Shown: positions 26,467 to 35,053, counted from the first letter of the stretch. The stretch: DNA of 64,000 bases from Actinoplanes sp. TFC3 (GCF_001553785.1 NZ_LOJP01000001.1:2771794-2835793), one strand, 5' to 3'. Numbers and translations are program-made. The notes: generated by a model not told the origin, from the letters alone.

Positions 26467-27151
26467 CGGCGCTCAACAAGGCAGCGGTGATGGACGTCTC
26501 GCCGGTCGGGCGGTGCAACGCGCTGAGCGACAAACCAGCGGCCCGATCGTAGGCGCAATGCGGCGGCGGGCCGGCTGCGGGGAGGAGCGGGAGACCGGTC
26601 AACTCCGCCTCGGCCAGGGCGCGCACGGCCGGTGACGCACCGCCACGACCGCTGCCGGACCAGATGACGGCCTGATGCAGCCACTTCTCGGCGCGCGGAT
26701 CGCCGAACTCCCGCGCGGTGCGGGCCAGCTCGGTCGCGCCGAGCACCATGGCCGGGCTGCCCGCACCGGGTCCGGCCTGCTCGATCAGCTGCGCCGCCGT
26801 GGCCAGATGTGCTTCGGCGGCGGCCGGGTCGTCGCCGACCTCGGCGCGCGCGGCCAGGGCGAACGTAGCGGCCGTGAGACCGCGGTCGCCGCTGCGTGCC
26901 TGGTCCAGCCGGGCAACCCCGCGCCGGATCTCCCGGACCAGACCGGGGACCGCGAGGCCGTCACGCTCGGCAATCAACATCACAACAATGGTGTACGTCC
27001 CCGGCTCCGGATCACCGGCCACGCACCGGACAGCGTCGCGCGCAGCCTCGTCCACGGCGTTGCCGCGCTGCAGCGTCGGCCGGGGCCCTGCCTCGAGACC
27101 GGTAAGGGTCAGCATCCCCGCCAGCACGACCACCAGCACAGCACGTGTCAC
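26447..27151 (-). CDS. Hypothetical secreted helical protein
   Basis: Protein of 234 residues with a short Sec-type signal (AVLVVVLAGMLTLTGLEAG) and a mature part made almost wholly of Ala-rich helices (TAATFALAARAEVGDDPAAA, HLATAAQLIEQAG, ATELARTAREFGDPRAEKWL) that look like TPR-type repeats. Third-position GC bias supports coding. No family is recognised. It lies just downstream of the trypsin-like protease gene on the same strand (68 bp), so the two may form an operon. Confidence 0.55.
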   Translation of the reverse strand: MTRAVLVVVLAGMLTLTGLEAGPRPTLQRGNAVDEAARDAVRCVAGDPEPGTYTIVVMLIAERDGLAVPGLVREIRRGVARLDQARSGDRGLTAATFALAARAEVGDDPAAAEAHLATAAQLIEQAGPGAGSPAMVLGATELARTAREFGDPRAEKWLHQAVIWSGSGRGGASPAVRALAEAELTGLPLLPAAGPPPHCAYDRAAGLSLSALHRPTGETSITAALLSAVSPRRS

Positions 27152-27219
27152 GGTCGAGCAGTGTGTCGGCGCAACACCCGACCGCGACGGACTACCGGTG
27201 TGAAGACAGCTCTACGGAG

Positions 27220-28248
27220 TCAGCGGTGTTTACCGCGGCGGCGTCGAGGGCGGCGCCGGACTGCTACGACCATCACCACCGTGCCCACCGAAGCCACCGC
27301 CGCCCCCACCATCGCGACCTGCTTGTCCGGAACCGGCTGCCCTTCCGACTGCCGGGCGGCGTCTTTGCGGACAGCGTCTTTGCGGGCGGCGTCTCTGCGG
27401 GCGGCGTCTTTGCGGGCGGCGGGCTTCGACGGGACGGTACGCGATGCCGGGCGAGCGCTCGCGGCCGGTTCGAGGTCGGAACCGATGACCGACTGGATCC
27501 AGGCGGCGGCGGTGTCGACGCGTCCGCCCAGGTCCGCGCCGGTGTGCGGGCACGTCGGGCCCTTGCTGACCACGGCCACCACCACGACCGTTTTGCTGCC
27601 CGGCTGCTCGGTGAAGTAGGGTCCGCCTGAGTCGTGCGGGCAGGCGCTGGTATCCGCGCGGGGTTCGATGCCGGCCAGGCCCAGGGTCGTGTCGTCGATG
27701 CCGGTGATCGCGAACTCGCCGGTGCGCAGGCGCTTGGGTTCCTTGGTGGCGGTGCCGCTGGTCAGGCCATAGCCGAGCAGCCGCACGCGTTCGCCGGCTT
27801 CGGGGGCGCCGCGGCTCAGGCGCATCGGGGTGACGCCGGTGATGGGCTTGTCGAGCTGGGCGAGGGCGATGTCGTGGGTGTCGCTTTGCCGTACCCGGAT
27901 GACTGTTGCTTGTTGCCCGTTGTTGCTCGTCAGATCGGCGCGGTTGACCGTGGCCGTCGTCTTCTCGGCAACCGGACGCGAGACGCGGCGTTTCTGAGCG
28001 TCACGAAAGCAGTGACCCGCCGTGAGCACCCACCGCGGCGAGATCAGGCCGCCGGAGCACGAACTGTCCCGCTCACCGCCGTCGGTGTCCGGAATGCCGG
28101 TCATGGTGAGCTTCACCGCGAACGGATAGCGGCCGTTGTCGACGCTGTCCCCGTTGGCAATGGCGTGCGCGGCGCTGGAATGCCCGAGCAGCAGCATGCC
28201 GCTCAGTAGCAGCAGCAACACCACCCGTGGCCAGCGCAGAGCATCCAT
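27220..28248 (-). CDS. Membrane-anchored trypsin-like serine protease (S1)
   Basis: Secreted protease of 342 residues. A signal peptide (VVLLLLLSGMLLLGHSSAAHA) is followed by an S1 domain with catalytic His79 (TAGHC), Asp126 (SDTHDIAL) and Ser207 (CPHDSGGP). After the domain comes a charged low-complexity linker of KDAAR/KDAVR repeats (about 283-302), a transmembrane helix (VAMVGAAVASVGTVVMVVAV) and a basic tail RRRPRRRRGKHR, which fixes the enzyme to the outer face of the membrane. The linker is encoded by four 15-bp direct repeats, so its length may vary between strains. Mycosin-like anchoring is a comparison, not a homology claim. Confidence 0.88.
   Translation of the reverse strand: MDALRWPRVVLLLLLSGMLLLGHSSAAHAIANGDSVDNGRYPFAVKLTMTGIPDTDGGERDSSCSGGLISPRWVLTAGHCFRDAQKRRVSRPVAEKTTATVNRADLTSNNGQQATVIRVRQSDTHDIALAQLDKPITGVTPMRLSRGAPEAGERVRLLGYGLTSGTATKEPKRLRTGEFAITGIDDTTLGLAGIEPRADTSACPHDSGGPYFTEQPGSKTVVVVAVVSKGPTCPHTGADLGGRVDTAAAWIQSVIGSDLEPAASARPASRTVPSKPAARKDAARRDAARKDAVRKDAARQSEGQPVPDKQVAMVGAAVASVGTVVMVVAVRRRPRRRRGKHR
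27361..27420. repeat. Four 15-bp tandem repeats in the protease linker
   Basis: Units of the form GTCTTTGCGGGCGGC (first unit GCGGACAGC ending, third CTC for TTC) run without gaps for 60 bp. They encode the five-residue KDAAR-type repeat. Being a multiple of three, copy-number change would alter only linker length. Confidence 0.85.
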
Positions 28249-28286
28249 TGCCGCCGACCCTAACCCCGCGGATCAAGCCGCCGGCA

Positions 28287-28658
28287 TCACACGTCAAGCT
28301 CGGCCTCAATCCGCCGCAACTGCACACGCGCAAGCCCCAGATTGGCCCGGCTCTTGACCAGAACGAGATACAAGAAAAGCGATCCGCTGGTACGGCCGGA
28401 GCGCAGCAGCCGCAACAAGTGATACTCGCTGTCCAGCGTGATCAGCATGTCCTCGAGAGCGTCATCGGACCCGAGCATCTCCAACGTCCGCAGCTCGGCC
28501 CGCACAACATCGGTGTTCCCAGCCGCGGCAATGGTCATATCCCGCTGACCGTCCCCCGCTACGCCAAGCGTGAACCCACTGCTCCCATCCACAAGGGCGG
28601 CCCCAATGGCACCATCGATCCCCATAGCTCGCTCAAGCGCAGTATCGATGTCCACCAA
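28287..28658 (-). CDS. Roadblock/LC7-like domain protein
   Basis: Soluble protein of 123 residues. The pattern AIGAALVDGSSGFTLGVAGD, VVRAELRTLEMLG, DMLITLDSEYHLLRLL and LFLYLVLVKSRANLGLARVQLR fits actinobacterial roadblock/LC7-like proteins, which often accompany small GTPases or sensor systems and act as dimeric scaffolds. No GTPase gene is adjacent here. It is close behind the protease gene on the opposite side (39 bp) and transcribed in the same direction. Confidence 0.7.
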   Translation of the reverse strand: MVDIDTALERAMGIDGAIGAALVDGSSGFTLGVAGDGQRDMTIAAAGNTDVVRAELRTLEMLGSDDALEDMLITLDSEYHLLRLLRSGRTSGSLFLYLVLVKSRANLGLARVQLRRIEAELDV

Positions 28659-28911
28659 CAGCCCTTACCTCTCCCCAGAAACCACTTCCCACCGGCCAGC
28701 CGCCAGCCGCCGGAGCACAGCCCGCTTATCGAAGCCGCGCCGACCGCGTCGCCTGGCCTGCCGCCGCAGCATTTCCGCCAAGCCCTGACCGGGGATCCCG
28801 CACGCTGCGGCACCCCGTTGATCCCTGCCGCGTCAATTCGCCCTTGGTCCCGCCCGTCCGCGCCGAATCCGCCTCCCGTCCAACGCGGAACCAAGATCCA
28901 CTCTACCAGCA

Positions 28912-28923
28912 AGAATGCATTCT
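28912..28923. promoter_or_regulatory. 12-bp perfect palindrome
   Basis: AGAATGCATTCT, fully self-complementary, in an AT-rich island 250 bp before the roadblock-like gene. Possible operator; no gene starts close by. Confidence 0.3.
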
Positions 28924-28931
28924 CTTGTTAC

Positions 28932-28945
28932 TCACATCGATGTGA
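28932..28945. promoter_or_regulatory. 14-bp perfect palindrome TCACATCGATGTGA
   Basis: Fully self-complementary with a CG centre. It shares the core ACATCGATGT with the palindrome before the M4 peptidase (11760) but differs in the outer arms. Possible operator with no obvious client gene. Confidence 0.35.
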
Positions 28946-29315
28946 CGCTATCGTGCGAAATCTGATTTGCCGCTGCTGATCACCTGCTTGCGCACTCTTC
29001 TCCGTCCTGGTCCAATCGCCCACGCCTTCACCGAAATCCGGGCAATACTCACGGACCGCCGCACCACGGCGAGTGTGACAAACGACCCGATAATGGATGA
29101 GTACACCGAGTGGAACACCCAGCATTTGGCCCGCCGGCAGGTGACCGGCGCTGGGCTCTCAAGGCGGCCGCCGCCGGAGCGCTGGCCCAGTTCACGCTCG
29201 CCGAGGCCGCGTTCGCTGCTGGCGGGGGCACCGCGGGCGCGGCACGTCTGCGGTGGCTCTGGCCGGAGCCCGTGTTATCCCTTCGCGCCGCGTCAAGCAA
29301 CCGAGGTCGATCGCA

Positions 29316-29975
29316 TCACGCTGGCGCGGACCGCGGGCCCGAACGCTGTGCTGACGATACAAGGTCGCCGAGCACGGCCAGCACCTGAGCCCCCAGCCAG
29401 CGGGCCAGTCCGTCGAGGTCGGTCTCGTCACGGTGATCCAGCCACCAGATGATGCCCCCGTCGGCCAGCCCGATGATGCCGGCCACCACATGCGCAGGCG
29501 GGCGCGCGTCGTGGCCGGCCGCGCGCAGGTAGGCGGCCAGCGCGTCGCCCAGCTCGCCGACCGCCGCGGGTGAGGCGAGCCGGGCGCGGAACCGGTAGAG
29601 GTTGGGGTGGTCGACGGCCCAGATCAGCACCCGGCCGACGATGCCGTTGATGACGTCCTCGGGCTCCCCGCGCGCCTCCAGTGACGGGCGGATCCACTCG
29701 CTGAGCAGGCGCCCAGCATGCCGGGCCACCTCCTGATCGAGGTCGTCCTTGCCGGTGAAGTGCCGGTAGACGTGCGGGCGCGGCAGGCCGGCCTGGTCGG
29801 CGACCGCGCCCAGCCCGGCATCGGCCCCGTTCTCCTCGATCGCGCGGACAGCGGCCTCGACGATCACGCGCCGCCGCTGCTCACGGTCGTCGGCCGCAAC
29901 GGCGGCCCGGCGGGCGGCCACGGTGTCCCGCCTGACGGTGTCCCGGCTGACGGTGTCCCGCCTCACAGACGTCAT
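29316..29975 (-). CDS. TetR-family regulator of the acyl-CoA oxidase gene
   Basis: Repressor of about 219 residues. The first 20 residues are a five-residue repeat (VRRDT/VSRDT/VRRDT) from a 15-bp DNA repeat, then the helix-turn-helix GADAGLGAVADQAGLPRPHVYRHFTGKDDL. The C-terminal domain ends LADGGIIWWLDHRDETDLDG, similar to TetR regulators of lipid metabolism. It is divergent from the acyl-CoA oxidase gene; a 17-bp perfect palindrome lies 18 bp from each start codon, a textbook arrangement for repression of both genes by this protein. The likely ligand is an acyl-CoA. Confidence 0.88.
   Translation of the reverse strand: MTSVRRDTVSRDTVRRDTVAARRAAVAADDREQRRRVIVEAAVRAIEENGADAGLGAVADQAGLPRPHVYRHFTGKDDLDQEVARHAGRLLSEWIRPSLEARGEPEDVINGIVGRVLIWAVDHPNLYRFRARLASPAAVGELGDALAAYLRAAGHDARPPAHVVAGIIGLADGGIIWWLDHRDETDLDGLARWLGAQVLAVLGDLVSSAQRSGPRSAPA
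29922..29966. repeat. Three 15-bp tandem repeats in the TetR N-terminus
   Basis: GGTGTCCCGCCTGAC, GGTGTCCCGGCTGAC and GGTGTCCCGCCTCAC in a row. They encode the repeated RRDTV/SRDTV segment at the start of the TetR protein, ahead of the helix-turn-helix. Confidence 0.8.
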
Positions 29976-29992
29976 GCCGCCCAGTCTAAGCG

Positions 29993-30009
29993 GGGTACAG
30001 TCTGTACCC
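29993..30009. promoter_or_regulatory. 17-bp perfect palindromic operator (TetR / acyl-CoA oxidase)
   Basis: GGGTACAG-T-CTGTACCC, perfect dyad with a single central base, lying exactly between the divergent TetR (29975) and acyl-CoA oxidase (30028) starts, 17-18 bp from each. Very likely the TetR binding site. Confidence 0.8.
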
Positions 30010-30027
30010 ACACATCGGAGGTGGGGC

Positions 30028-32016
30028 ATGCGAGCACTACAGGCGGCTCTCGACGGCCGTTGGGCACACGTCCGCGAGGCGGCCCGCACCCAGCTGGGCG
30101 GCGGTCACTTCGTCGCCGTGCCCGGCGAGACCCTCGATCAGGCCCGCGCCCGGATAACCCGGCTGCTGCGCGAGCTGCCCGCCGATCCCGGTGTCGCGGC
30201 CGGCTTCCCCGCCGAGTACGGCGGCCGGTCCGACCCCGGCGGCTCGGTGGTCGCCGCCGAGATGCTCGCCCAGCTCGACCTGTCGCTGATGGTCAAGGCC
30301 GGTGTGCAGTGGGGCCTGTTCGGCGGGGCCGTGGTGGCGCTGGGCACCCGCGCGCATCACGACGCCTACCTGCGCGACATCATCTCCGCCGACCTGCTCG
30401 GCTGCTTCGCGATGACCGAGACCGGCCACGGCTCCGACGTGCAACAACTGCGCACCACCTGCGAATATGATCCGCTCACCCAGACCTTCGACCTGCACAC
30501 CCCGCACGAGGCGGCCCGCAAGGACTACATCGGCAACGCCGCTCGCGATGGCCGCATGGCGGTGGTGTTCGCCCAGCTCATCACCGGCGGGCGGCGCTAC
30601 GGCGTGCACGCCTGGCTGGTGCCGATCCGCGACCAGCACGGCAACCCGCTGCCCGGGGTGAGCATCGGCGACGACGGGTCCAAGGCCGGCCTGCTCGGCG
30701 TCGACAACGGACGTCTCTGCTTCGACCACGTCACAGTGCCCCGCGACATGCTGCTCGACCGGTACGGCCAGGTGGCCCCCGACGGCACGTACACCAGCTC
30801 CATCGAGAACGACACCCGCCGCTTCTTCACCATGCTCGGCACCCTGGTCCGCGGCCGCGTCGTGGTGGGTGGCTCGGCGTCGGCGGCCGCCAAGAGCGCG
30901 CTGACCATCGCGGTGCGCTACGGCGAGACGCGGCGCCAGTTCACCGCCCCCGGCGAGCAGCGCGAGGTCGCCCTCAACGACTACCTGGCCCACCAGCGCA
31001 CCTTGCTGACCGCGCTGGCCAAGACGTACGCGCTGCACTTCGCCCAGGACGAGCTGGTCGCTGCGCTGCACGAGGTGCAGACCGCTGACGGCCCGGTCGA
31101 CGAGCGCCGCCAGCGCGAGCTCGAGTCCCGGGCGGCGGGTCTCAAGGCGGCGCAGACCTGGCACGCCACCGCCACGATCCAGGCGTGCCGGGAGGCCTGC
31201 GGCGGTGCCGGCTACCTCGCCGAGAACAGGCTGCCCGGGCTCAAGGCCGACACCGACGTGTTCACCACGTTCGAGGGCGACAACACCGTGCTGCTGCAGC
31301 TGGTCGCCAAGGGTCTGCTCACCGGCTACCGCGACGCCTTCGGCTCCCTGGACGGCTGGGGCCGCGCCACCTTCGTCGCCGAGCAGGTACGCGCCATGGT
31401 GCTCGAACGCACCGCCGCCCGCACCCTGATCCAGCGCCTGGTCGACGCCGTCCCCGGCCGCGACGAGGAGGTGGTGCTCACCGACCGCGGCTGGCACCTC
31501 GCCCTGTTCGAGGACCGCGAGAAGCACCTGCTCGACGGCGCCATCCGCCGCCTGCGCAAGGGAGCCGCCGCCAAGAAGGACCGCCCGTTCGACATCTTCA
31601 ACGACGTCCAGGACCACGTCCTCGAAACCGCCGGCGCCCACATCGACCGCGTCATCCTCGAAGCCTTCGTGGCCGGCATCGACCGCACCACCGACCCGGC
31701 CGCCAAGGCCCTGCTCTCCAAGGTGTGCGACCTGTACGCCTTGAGCACCATCGAAGCCCACAAGGGCTGGCTCCTCGAACACCAGCGCCTCACCCCAGCC
31801 CGCTCAAAAGCAGTGACCGCCAAGGTCAACGACCTCCTCAAGCACCTCCGCCCCGGCCTGCCCACGCTGGTCGCCGCCTTCGCCATCCCCGACGAATGGC
31901 TCAACGCCGCCATCCTCCGCGAAGAACCAGCCCGCCAGACCATCATGGCCACCCACGACGACGAGCCCCTCGAACCCGCAACCGCCACGGCCATGGAGGT
32001 GGCGCCGGCCCAGTAA
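30028..32016 (+). CDS. Acyl-CoA oxidase / dehydrogenase family flavoenzyme
   Basis: FAD enzyme of 662 residues that introduces the trans-2 double bond in fatty acyl-CoA. Its length and two-part architecture (dehydrogenase-like core to ~430, then an ACOX-type helical C-terminal domain) match acyl-CoA oxidases rather than ~380-residue dehydrogenases. Motifs: FAMTETGHGSDVQQL, CREACGGAGYLAENR and TTFEGDNTVLLQLVAKGLL, typical of oxidases. GGAGG is 6 bases before the ATG. It is controlled by the divergent TetR through the palindrome at 29993. Whether electrons go to oxygen or to ETF cannot be decided from sequence. Confidence 0.88.
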   Translation: MRALQAALDGRWAHVREAARTQLGGGHFVAVPGETLDQARARITRLLRELPADPGVAAGFPAEYGGRSDPGGSVVAAEMLAQLDLSLMVKAGVQWGLFGGAVVALGTRAHHDAYLRDIISADLLGCFAMTETGHGSDVQQLRTTCEYDPLTQTFDLHTPHEAARKDYIGNAARDGRMAVVFAQLITGGRRYGVHAWLVPIRDQHGNPLPGVSIGDDGSKAGLLGVDNGRLCFDHVTVPRDMLLDRYGQVAPDGTYTSSIENDTRRFFTMLGTLVRGRVVVGGSASAAAKSALTIAVRYGETRRQFTAPGEQREVALNDYLAHQRTLLTALAKTYALHFAQDELVAALHEVQTADGPVDERRQRELESRAAGLKAAQTWHATATIQACREACGGAGYLAENRLPGLKADTDVFTTFEGDNTVLLQLVAKGLLTGYRDAFGSLDGWGRATFVAEQVRAMVLERTAARTLIQRLVDAVPGRDEEVVLTDRGWHLALFEDREKHLLDGAIRRLRKGAAAKKDRPFDIFNDVQDHVLETAGAHIDRVILEAFVAGIDRTTDPAAKALLSKVCDLYALSTIEAHKGWLLEHQRLTPARSKAVTAKVNDLLKHLRPGLPTLVAAFAIPDEWLNAAILREEPARQTIMATHDDEPLEPATATAMEVAPAQ

Positions 32017-32240
32017 GCGTCCGAACAGCAGGCGAGCAAACCCCGCTTCCGGGGCGGGTCGGAGCCGGCATGCCTTGGACCTACCCGCGGGTGCAAGGTA
32101 CTGCGGCATCGGCTGGATACCTTGATCCGATGGACGTTGCCCTCAACCGGCCCTGAGCTGAAGTACAGGCTCAGCCCAGCGGTCACGGCGGCAAGATCGA
32201 AGATCACATCGCTGGAGAAACGGCGGATGCCCGGCGGGGG

Positions 32241-32987
32241 TCAGGCGGCCTCTGGATCAGGACCGTTAACCGCCCGTCCTCCGTCAACAGGCAGAGTGGC
32301 GCCGTTGATGAACCCTGCGGCGGGCGACAGCAAGAAGGCGACGGCATCTGCCACCTCTGCGGGCGTGCCGACTCGTCCGAGGGGGTGCAGGGCCGCCATC
32401 TGGGCGTCGACGCCGGGATGCTCGATCCGGTACTGCTCGAACCGATCCGTGGCTATGGATCCAAGCGCGACCGCGTTGGTGCGAATGCGATCCGGGCCGT
32501 GGTCGACCGCAATTGCTCGGGTCAAGCCTTCGATGGCTGCCTTCGCCGTTGCGTAGGGCAAGGCGCCGCGGACGGGACGTTGCGCTTGGTGGGAGGAGAC
32601 GTTGACGATGGCGCCGGGCCGCTGGCGTACCCGGAAGTGGTTGACGGCTGTGTGGCATCCCGTGAGGGTCAGGGCGAGATTCGCGGTGATCAGTTCCAGG
32701 ATCTGCGCCGTCGAGGCGTCGGCAAGACCTGCGTCGCGGAAGATGGCGGCGTTGTTCACCCAGCCGGCGAGAGGACCGGTGGCCTCGGCGGCCGCGGCTG
32801 CTTCCCGTGCTGCCTGGGGATCGCGGGCGTCGCCAACGATGGCATTGATCCGGTCGTGCTGCCATCCGAGTGGGCCGTCCTCGACATCCAGGACGACAAC
32901 CTGACCGTCAGCGGTCAGCCGCTCCACAATGGCTCGGCCGATTCCTCGGGCGCCTCCGGTGACTACGAACGATGGTCGAGTCGTCAT
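32241..32987 (-). CDS. Short-chain dehydrogenase/reductase (SDR)
   Basis: NAD(P)-dependent oxidoreductase of 248 residues with the classical fold: cofactor motif TGGARGIG, acidic Asp in VVVLDVEDGP (suggests NAD preference), NNAAIF, catalytic Ser in IVNVSSHQAQ and YATAK with Tyr and Lys. The C-terminal FLLSPAAGFINGATLPVDGG is typical of the family. AGGAGG lies 10 bases before the ATG. The substrate is unknown; no pathway genes are adjacent. Confidence 0.9.
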   Translation of the reverse strand: MTTRPSFVVTGGARGIGRAIVERLTADGQVVVLDVEDGPLGWQHDRINAIVGDARDPQAAREAAAAAEATGPLAGWVNNAAIFRDAGLADASTAQILELITANLALTLTGCHTAVNHFRVRQRPGAIVNVSSHQAQRPVRGALPYATAKAAIEGLTRAIAVDHGPDRIRTNAVALGSIATDRFEQYRIEHPGVDAQMAALHPLGRVGTPAEVADAVAFLLSPAAGFINGATLPVDGGRAVNGPDPEAA

Positions 32988-33173
32988 GGTGCTACGACCT
33001 CCTGCGATGCTCCGGTGGCCAATGGGACGCCGCGGATGGCTACGGGGGGCCGCCCCACCTACCGCGGACAAACTCGGGGACGAGTTACTGGTCGCTCGCC
33101 TGTGCCACAGCGCAGCACCAAAGGGCAGCATCACAGCGAAGCGCCTCACCGAAACGCAGCGCCACAACGCCAC

Positions 33174-33659
33174 TTAGCTGCCGTGATGGTAGCGATGAAC
33201 CACGGCATGCCCCCTGCCCCGCGAAATCATCCACCGGTTGACCGGAGTGGTCAGCAGGAACGCCACAACCAGCGAACCCGCAAGCGAACCCCAGAACAGC
33301 GCACTGGTGAGCCCGGCATTCATCGCACCAGGCACCGCAACAATGAACGCGTTGTCCAACAGTTCCATGACAGCGATCGACACGGTGTCCGCGGCCAGCG
33401 CCACCTTCAGGGCGCTTCGCAGGTCGACGCCGGCGCGCAAAACCCCACGCATGGTCAAGCCGTAGCCGAACAGGAACGCCAGGGCGATCGACAGCACAAC
33501 GGTCGCGGCGTTGTGCAAGCCGGCCGCCGTCCCGATCACCATGCCAAGCACTTCACCGATGGCGCAGCCCGTGAGACAGTGCACCGTCGCCGCCGCGGCC
33601 ACCGCCCACGTAGCCGGGGCGGGATGCTGGGCGTGCGAGTGGTGTTCCGGATGACTCAT
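33174..33659 (-). CDS. DUF4396 membrane protein, His-rich N-terminus
   Basis: Membrane protein of 161 residues with about four transmembrane helices (ATWAVAAAATVHCLTGCAIG, ATVVLSIALAFLFGYGL, and two later). The cytoplasmic or outer N terminus is His-rich (SHPEHHSHAQHP), and the tail again ends in His (HAVVHRYHHGS), suggesting metal contact. GGGGAGGT precedes ATG 33659 by 6 bases. Immediately upstream is a CsoR-type copper operator (33684-33698), so the gene is probably copper-induced. DUF4396 has no known function; a role in copper handling is inferred from the operator and the histidines. Confidence 0.8.
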   Translation of the reverse strand: MSHPEHHSHAQHPAPATWAVAAAATVHCLTGCAIGEVLGMVIGTAAGLHNAATVVLSIALAFLFGYGLTMRGVLRAGVDLRSALKVALAADTVSIAVMELLDNAFIVAVPGAMNAGLTSALFWGSLAGSLVVAFLLTTPVNRWMISRGRGHAVVHRYHHGS

Positions 33660-33683
33660 AGGTACCTCCCCAGCCGTCAAGTT

Positions 33684-33698
33684 TACCCCCCAGGGGTA
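33684..33698. promoter_or_regulatory. CsoR-like copper operator
   Basis: TACCCC-CCA-GGGGTA, a perfect 6-bp inverted repeat with 3-bp spacer, embedded in GTTTACCCCCCAGGGGTATG. This matches the G/C-tract dyad bound by CsoR-family copper sensors. It is 24 bp before the DUF4396 start codon, overlapping its promoter. Confidence 0.65.
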
Positions 33699-33923
33699 TG
33701 AACGGCCAGGCGCAAAGCATTCCCGCCCGCGTATACCGACCCACCACCGCGGCGATTTCCTCGGGGTGCCGACGCGACCGAACGGGCTTTGTGTTCGTAC
33801 CGCAGCGCCTTGCAGCTGATCGATGGCCGTGGCGACTACGTGCTGCGCGGCTCGCGGGTTCAGCTACGAAGCGCCGGATCCGGCTTACCCCCACGAATGA
33901 CAGACATCGACTAGCGTGCAAGT

Positions 33924-34724
33924 GTGACGCACGCGGGGATCGACACGTCAACGGCGCATCCGGCGCGCCGGTACAACTACTGGCTCGGCGGCAAGGACAA
34001 CTTCGCCGCCGACCGGGAGTCCGGCGACGAGATAGAACGCCGGTTCCCGGGGATGCGCGCCGGGGTGCGGGCCAACCGTGACGTGCTCGGGCGCATGGTG
34101 ACGTACCTGGCTCGCGACGCCGGTATCCGGCAGTTCCTGGACATCGGCACCGGCCTGCCCACCGCCGACAACACCCACGAGGTGGCCCAGCGCCTCGCCC
34201 CGGACAGCCGGATCATCTACGTGGACAACGACCCGCTGGTAATGACCCACGCCCGCGCGCTGCTGGACGGCTCCCCGCACGGGCGCACCGGTTACGTCGA
34301 GGCCGACCTGCGCAGCCCGGAGACCATTCTGGACGACCCGCAGGTACGCGAGGTGCTCGACCTCGCCCAACCGGTCGCCTTGATGCTGGTCGCCGTGCTG
34401 CACTTCCTGCCCGGCCAGGGCGAGGCGAAGAAAGCCGTCGACCACCTGATGCAAGCGTTGCCGTCGGGCAGCTATCTCGCGTTGACCCACGTCACAGTGG
34501 ACTTCATGCCGCCCACCGATGCTCAGGGGTACCTGGCCATGGTGGAATCCGGGCGCCTCGACATCTGGCCGCGCCCCGAAGCCGAGGTGCAGGATCTGTT
34601 CGAGGGCCTCGACCTGGTCGAACCCGGCGTAGTGCTGGGCACTCGATGGCGACCGCAGCCGGGTCAGGAGGAAGCCGAGGCGCGGCTGGTCAGCTTCTAT
34701 GCGGCGGTCGGGCGCAAGCCGTAG
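33924..34724 (+). CDS. SAM-dependent methyltransferase, DUF574 family
   Basis: Actinobacteria-specific methyltransferase-fold protein of 266 residues. Family signature ARRYNYWLGGKDNFAADRE at the N terminus, SAM motif FLDIGTGLPTADNTHEVAQ, second-strand Asp in RIIYVDNDPLV, and AVLHFLPG. These proteins are numerous in Streptomyces and Actinoplanes and their methyl acceptors are unknown. A TAGCGT (-10-like) ends 6 bases before the GTG start, so the mRNA may be leaderless. Confidence 0.9.
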   Translation: MTHAGIDTSTAHPARRYNYWLGGKDNFAADRESGDEIERRFPGMRAGVRANRDVLGRMVTYLARDAGIRQFLDIGTGLPTADNTHEVAQRLAPDSRIIYVDNDPLVMTHARALLDGSPHGRTGYVEADLRSPETILDDPQVREVLDLAQPVALMLVAVLHFLPGQGEAKKAVDHLMQALPSGSYLALTHVTVDFMPPTDAQGYLAMVESGRLDIWPRPEAEVQDLFEGLDLVEPGVVLGTRWRPQPGQEEAEARLVSFYAAVGRKP

Positions 34725-35053
34725 TAGCCGTACAAATGCTCGCAGAATTCACCGGGGGCCATCGAGCTCGGGTCGTACAGGGGGGCGTCGGCCACCTGGG
34801 CGCTGGACTGGCCGATGCGGATGCCGCTGCCGCTGACCTCGTGGACGGCTTCCAGGGGGATGAACGACGGGGTGGCACCGAAGCCGGTCACGCCGCCGTG
34901 CTCCACGCTGATCAGCCGGAAACGCGGGCCGGGCGCGTCGACCAGCAGATCCTCCACCGTGCCGAGGGCGTTGCCGTCGCGGTCGGTCACCCGCAACCCG
35001 AGCATCCGCCCCGGCCCGGCAGGCCGCCGGCTCGTCTCCGTGAATTTGATCAT
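34697..35053 (-). CDS. PRC-barrel domain protein
   Basis: Small protein of 118 residues: GRMLGLRVTDRDGNALGTVE with LLVDAPGPRFRLISVEHGG and FIPLEAVHEV is a PRC-barrel, a fold that binds RNA or protein partners (RimM, photosynthetic reaction centre H subunit). A short C-terminal tail ends EFCEHLYGYYGLRP. GGGAGGA before ATG 35053 fixes the start; the open frame continues further upstream but without a binding site. Its 3' end overlaps the methyltransferase gene on the other strand by 28 bp. Confidence 0.85.
   Translation of the reverse strand: MIKFTETSRRPAGPGRMLGLRVTDRDGNALGTVEDLLVDAPGPRFRLISVEHGGVTGFGATPSFIPLEAVHEVSGSGIRIGQSSAQVADAPLYDPSSMAPGEFCEHLYGYYGLRPTAA

Larger units (their letters stand above)
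28659..29315. other. Non-coding region with two palindromes
   Basis: About 650 bp between the roadblock-like gene and the end of the TetR gene. No frame has both a ribosome binding site and family resemblance. Notable content: the AT-rich island at 28905-29000 with the two perfect palindromes listed separately. Confidence 0.5.

Noticed and set aside
29110..29388. 92-codon frame in the non-coding region after the roadblock-like gene
   Set aside because: Composition shifts midway, no ribosome binding site, overlaps the end of a well-supported TetR gene.
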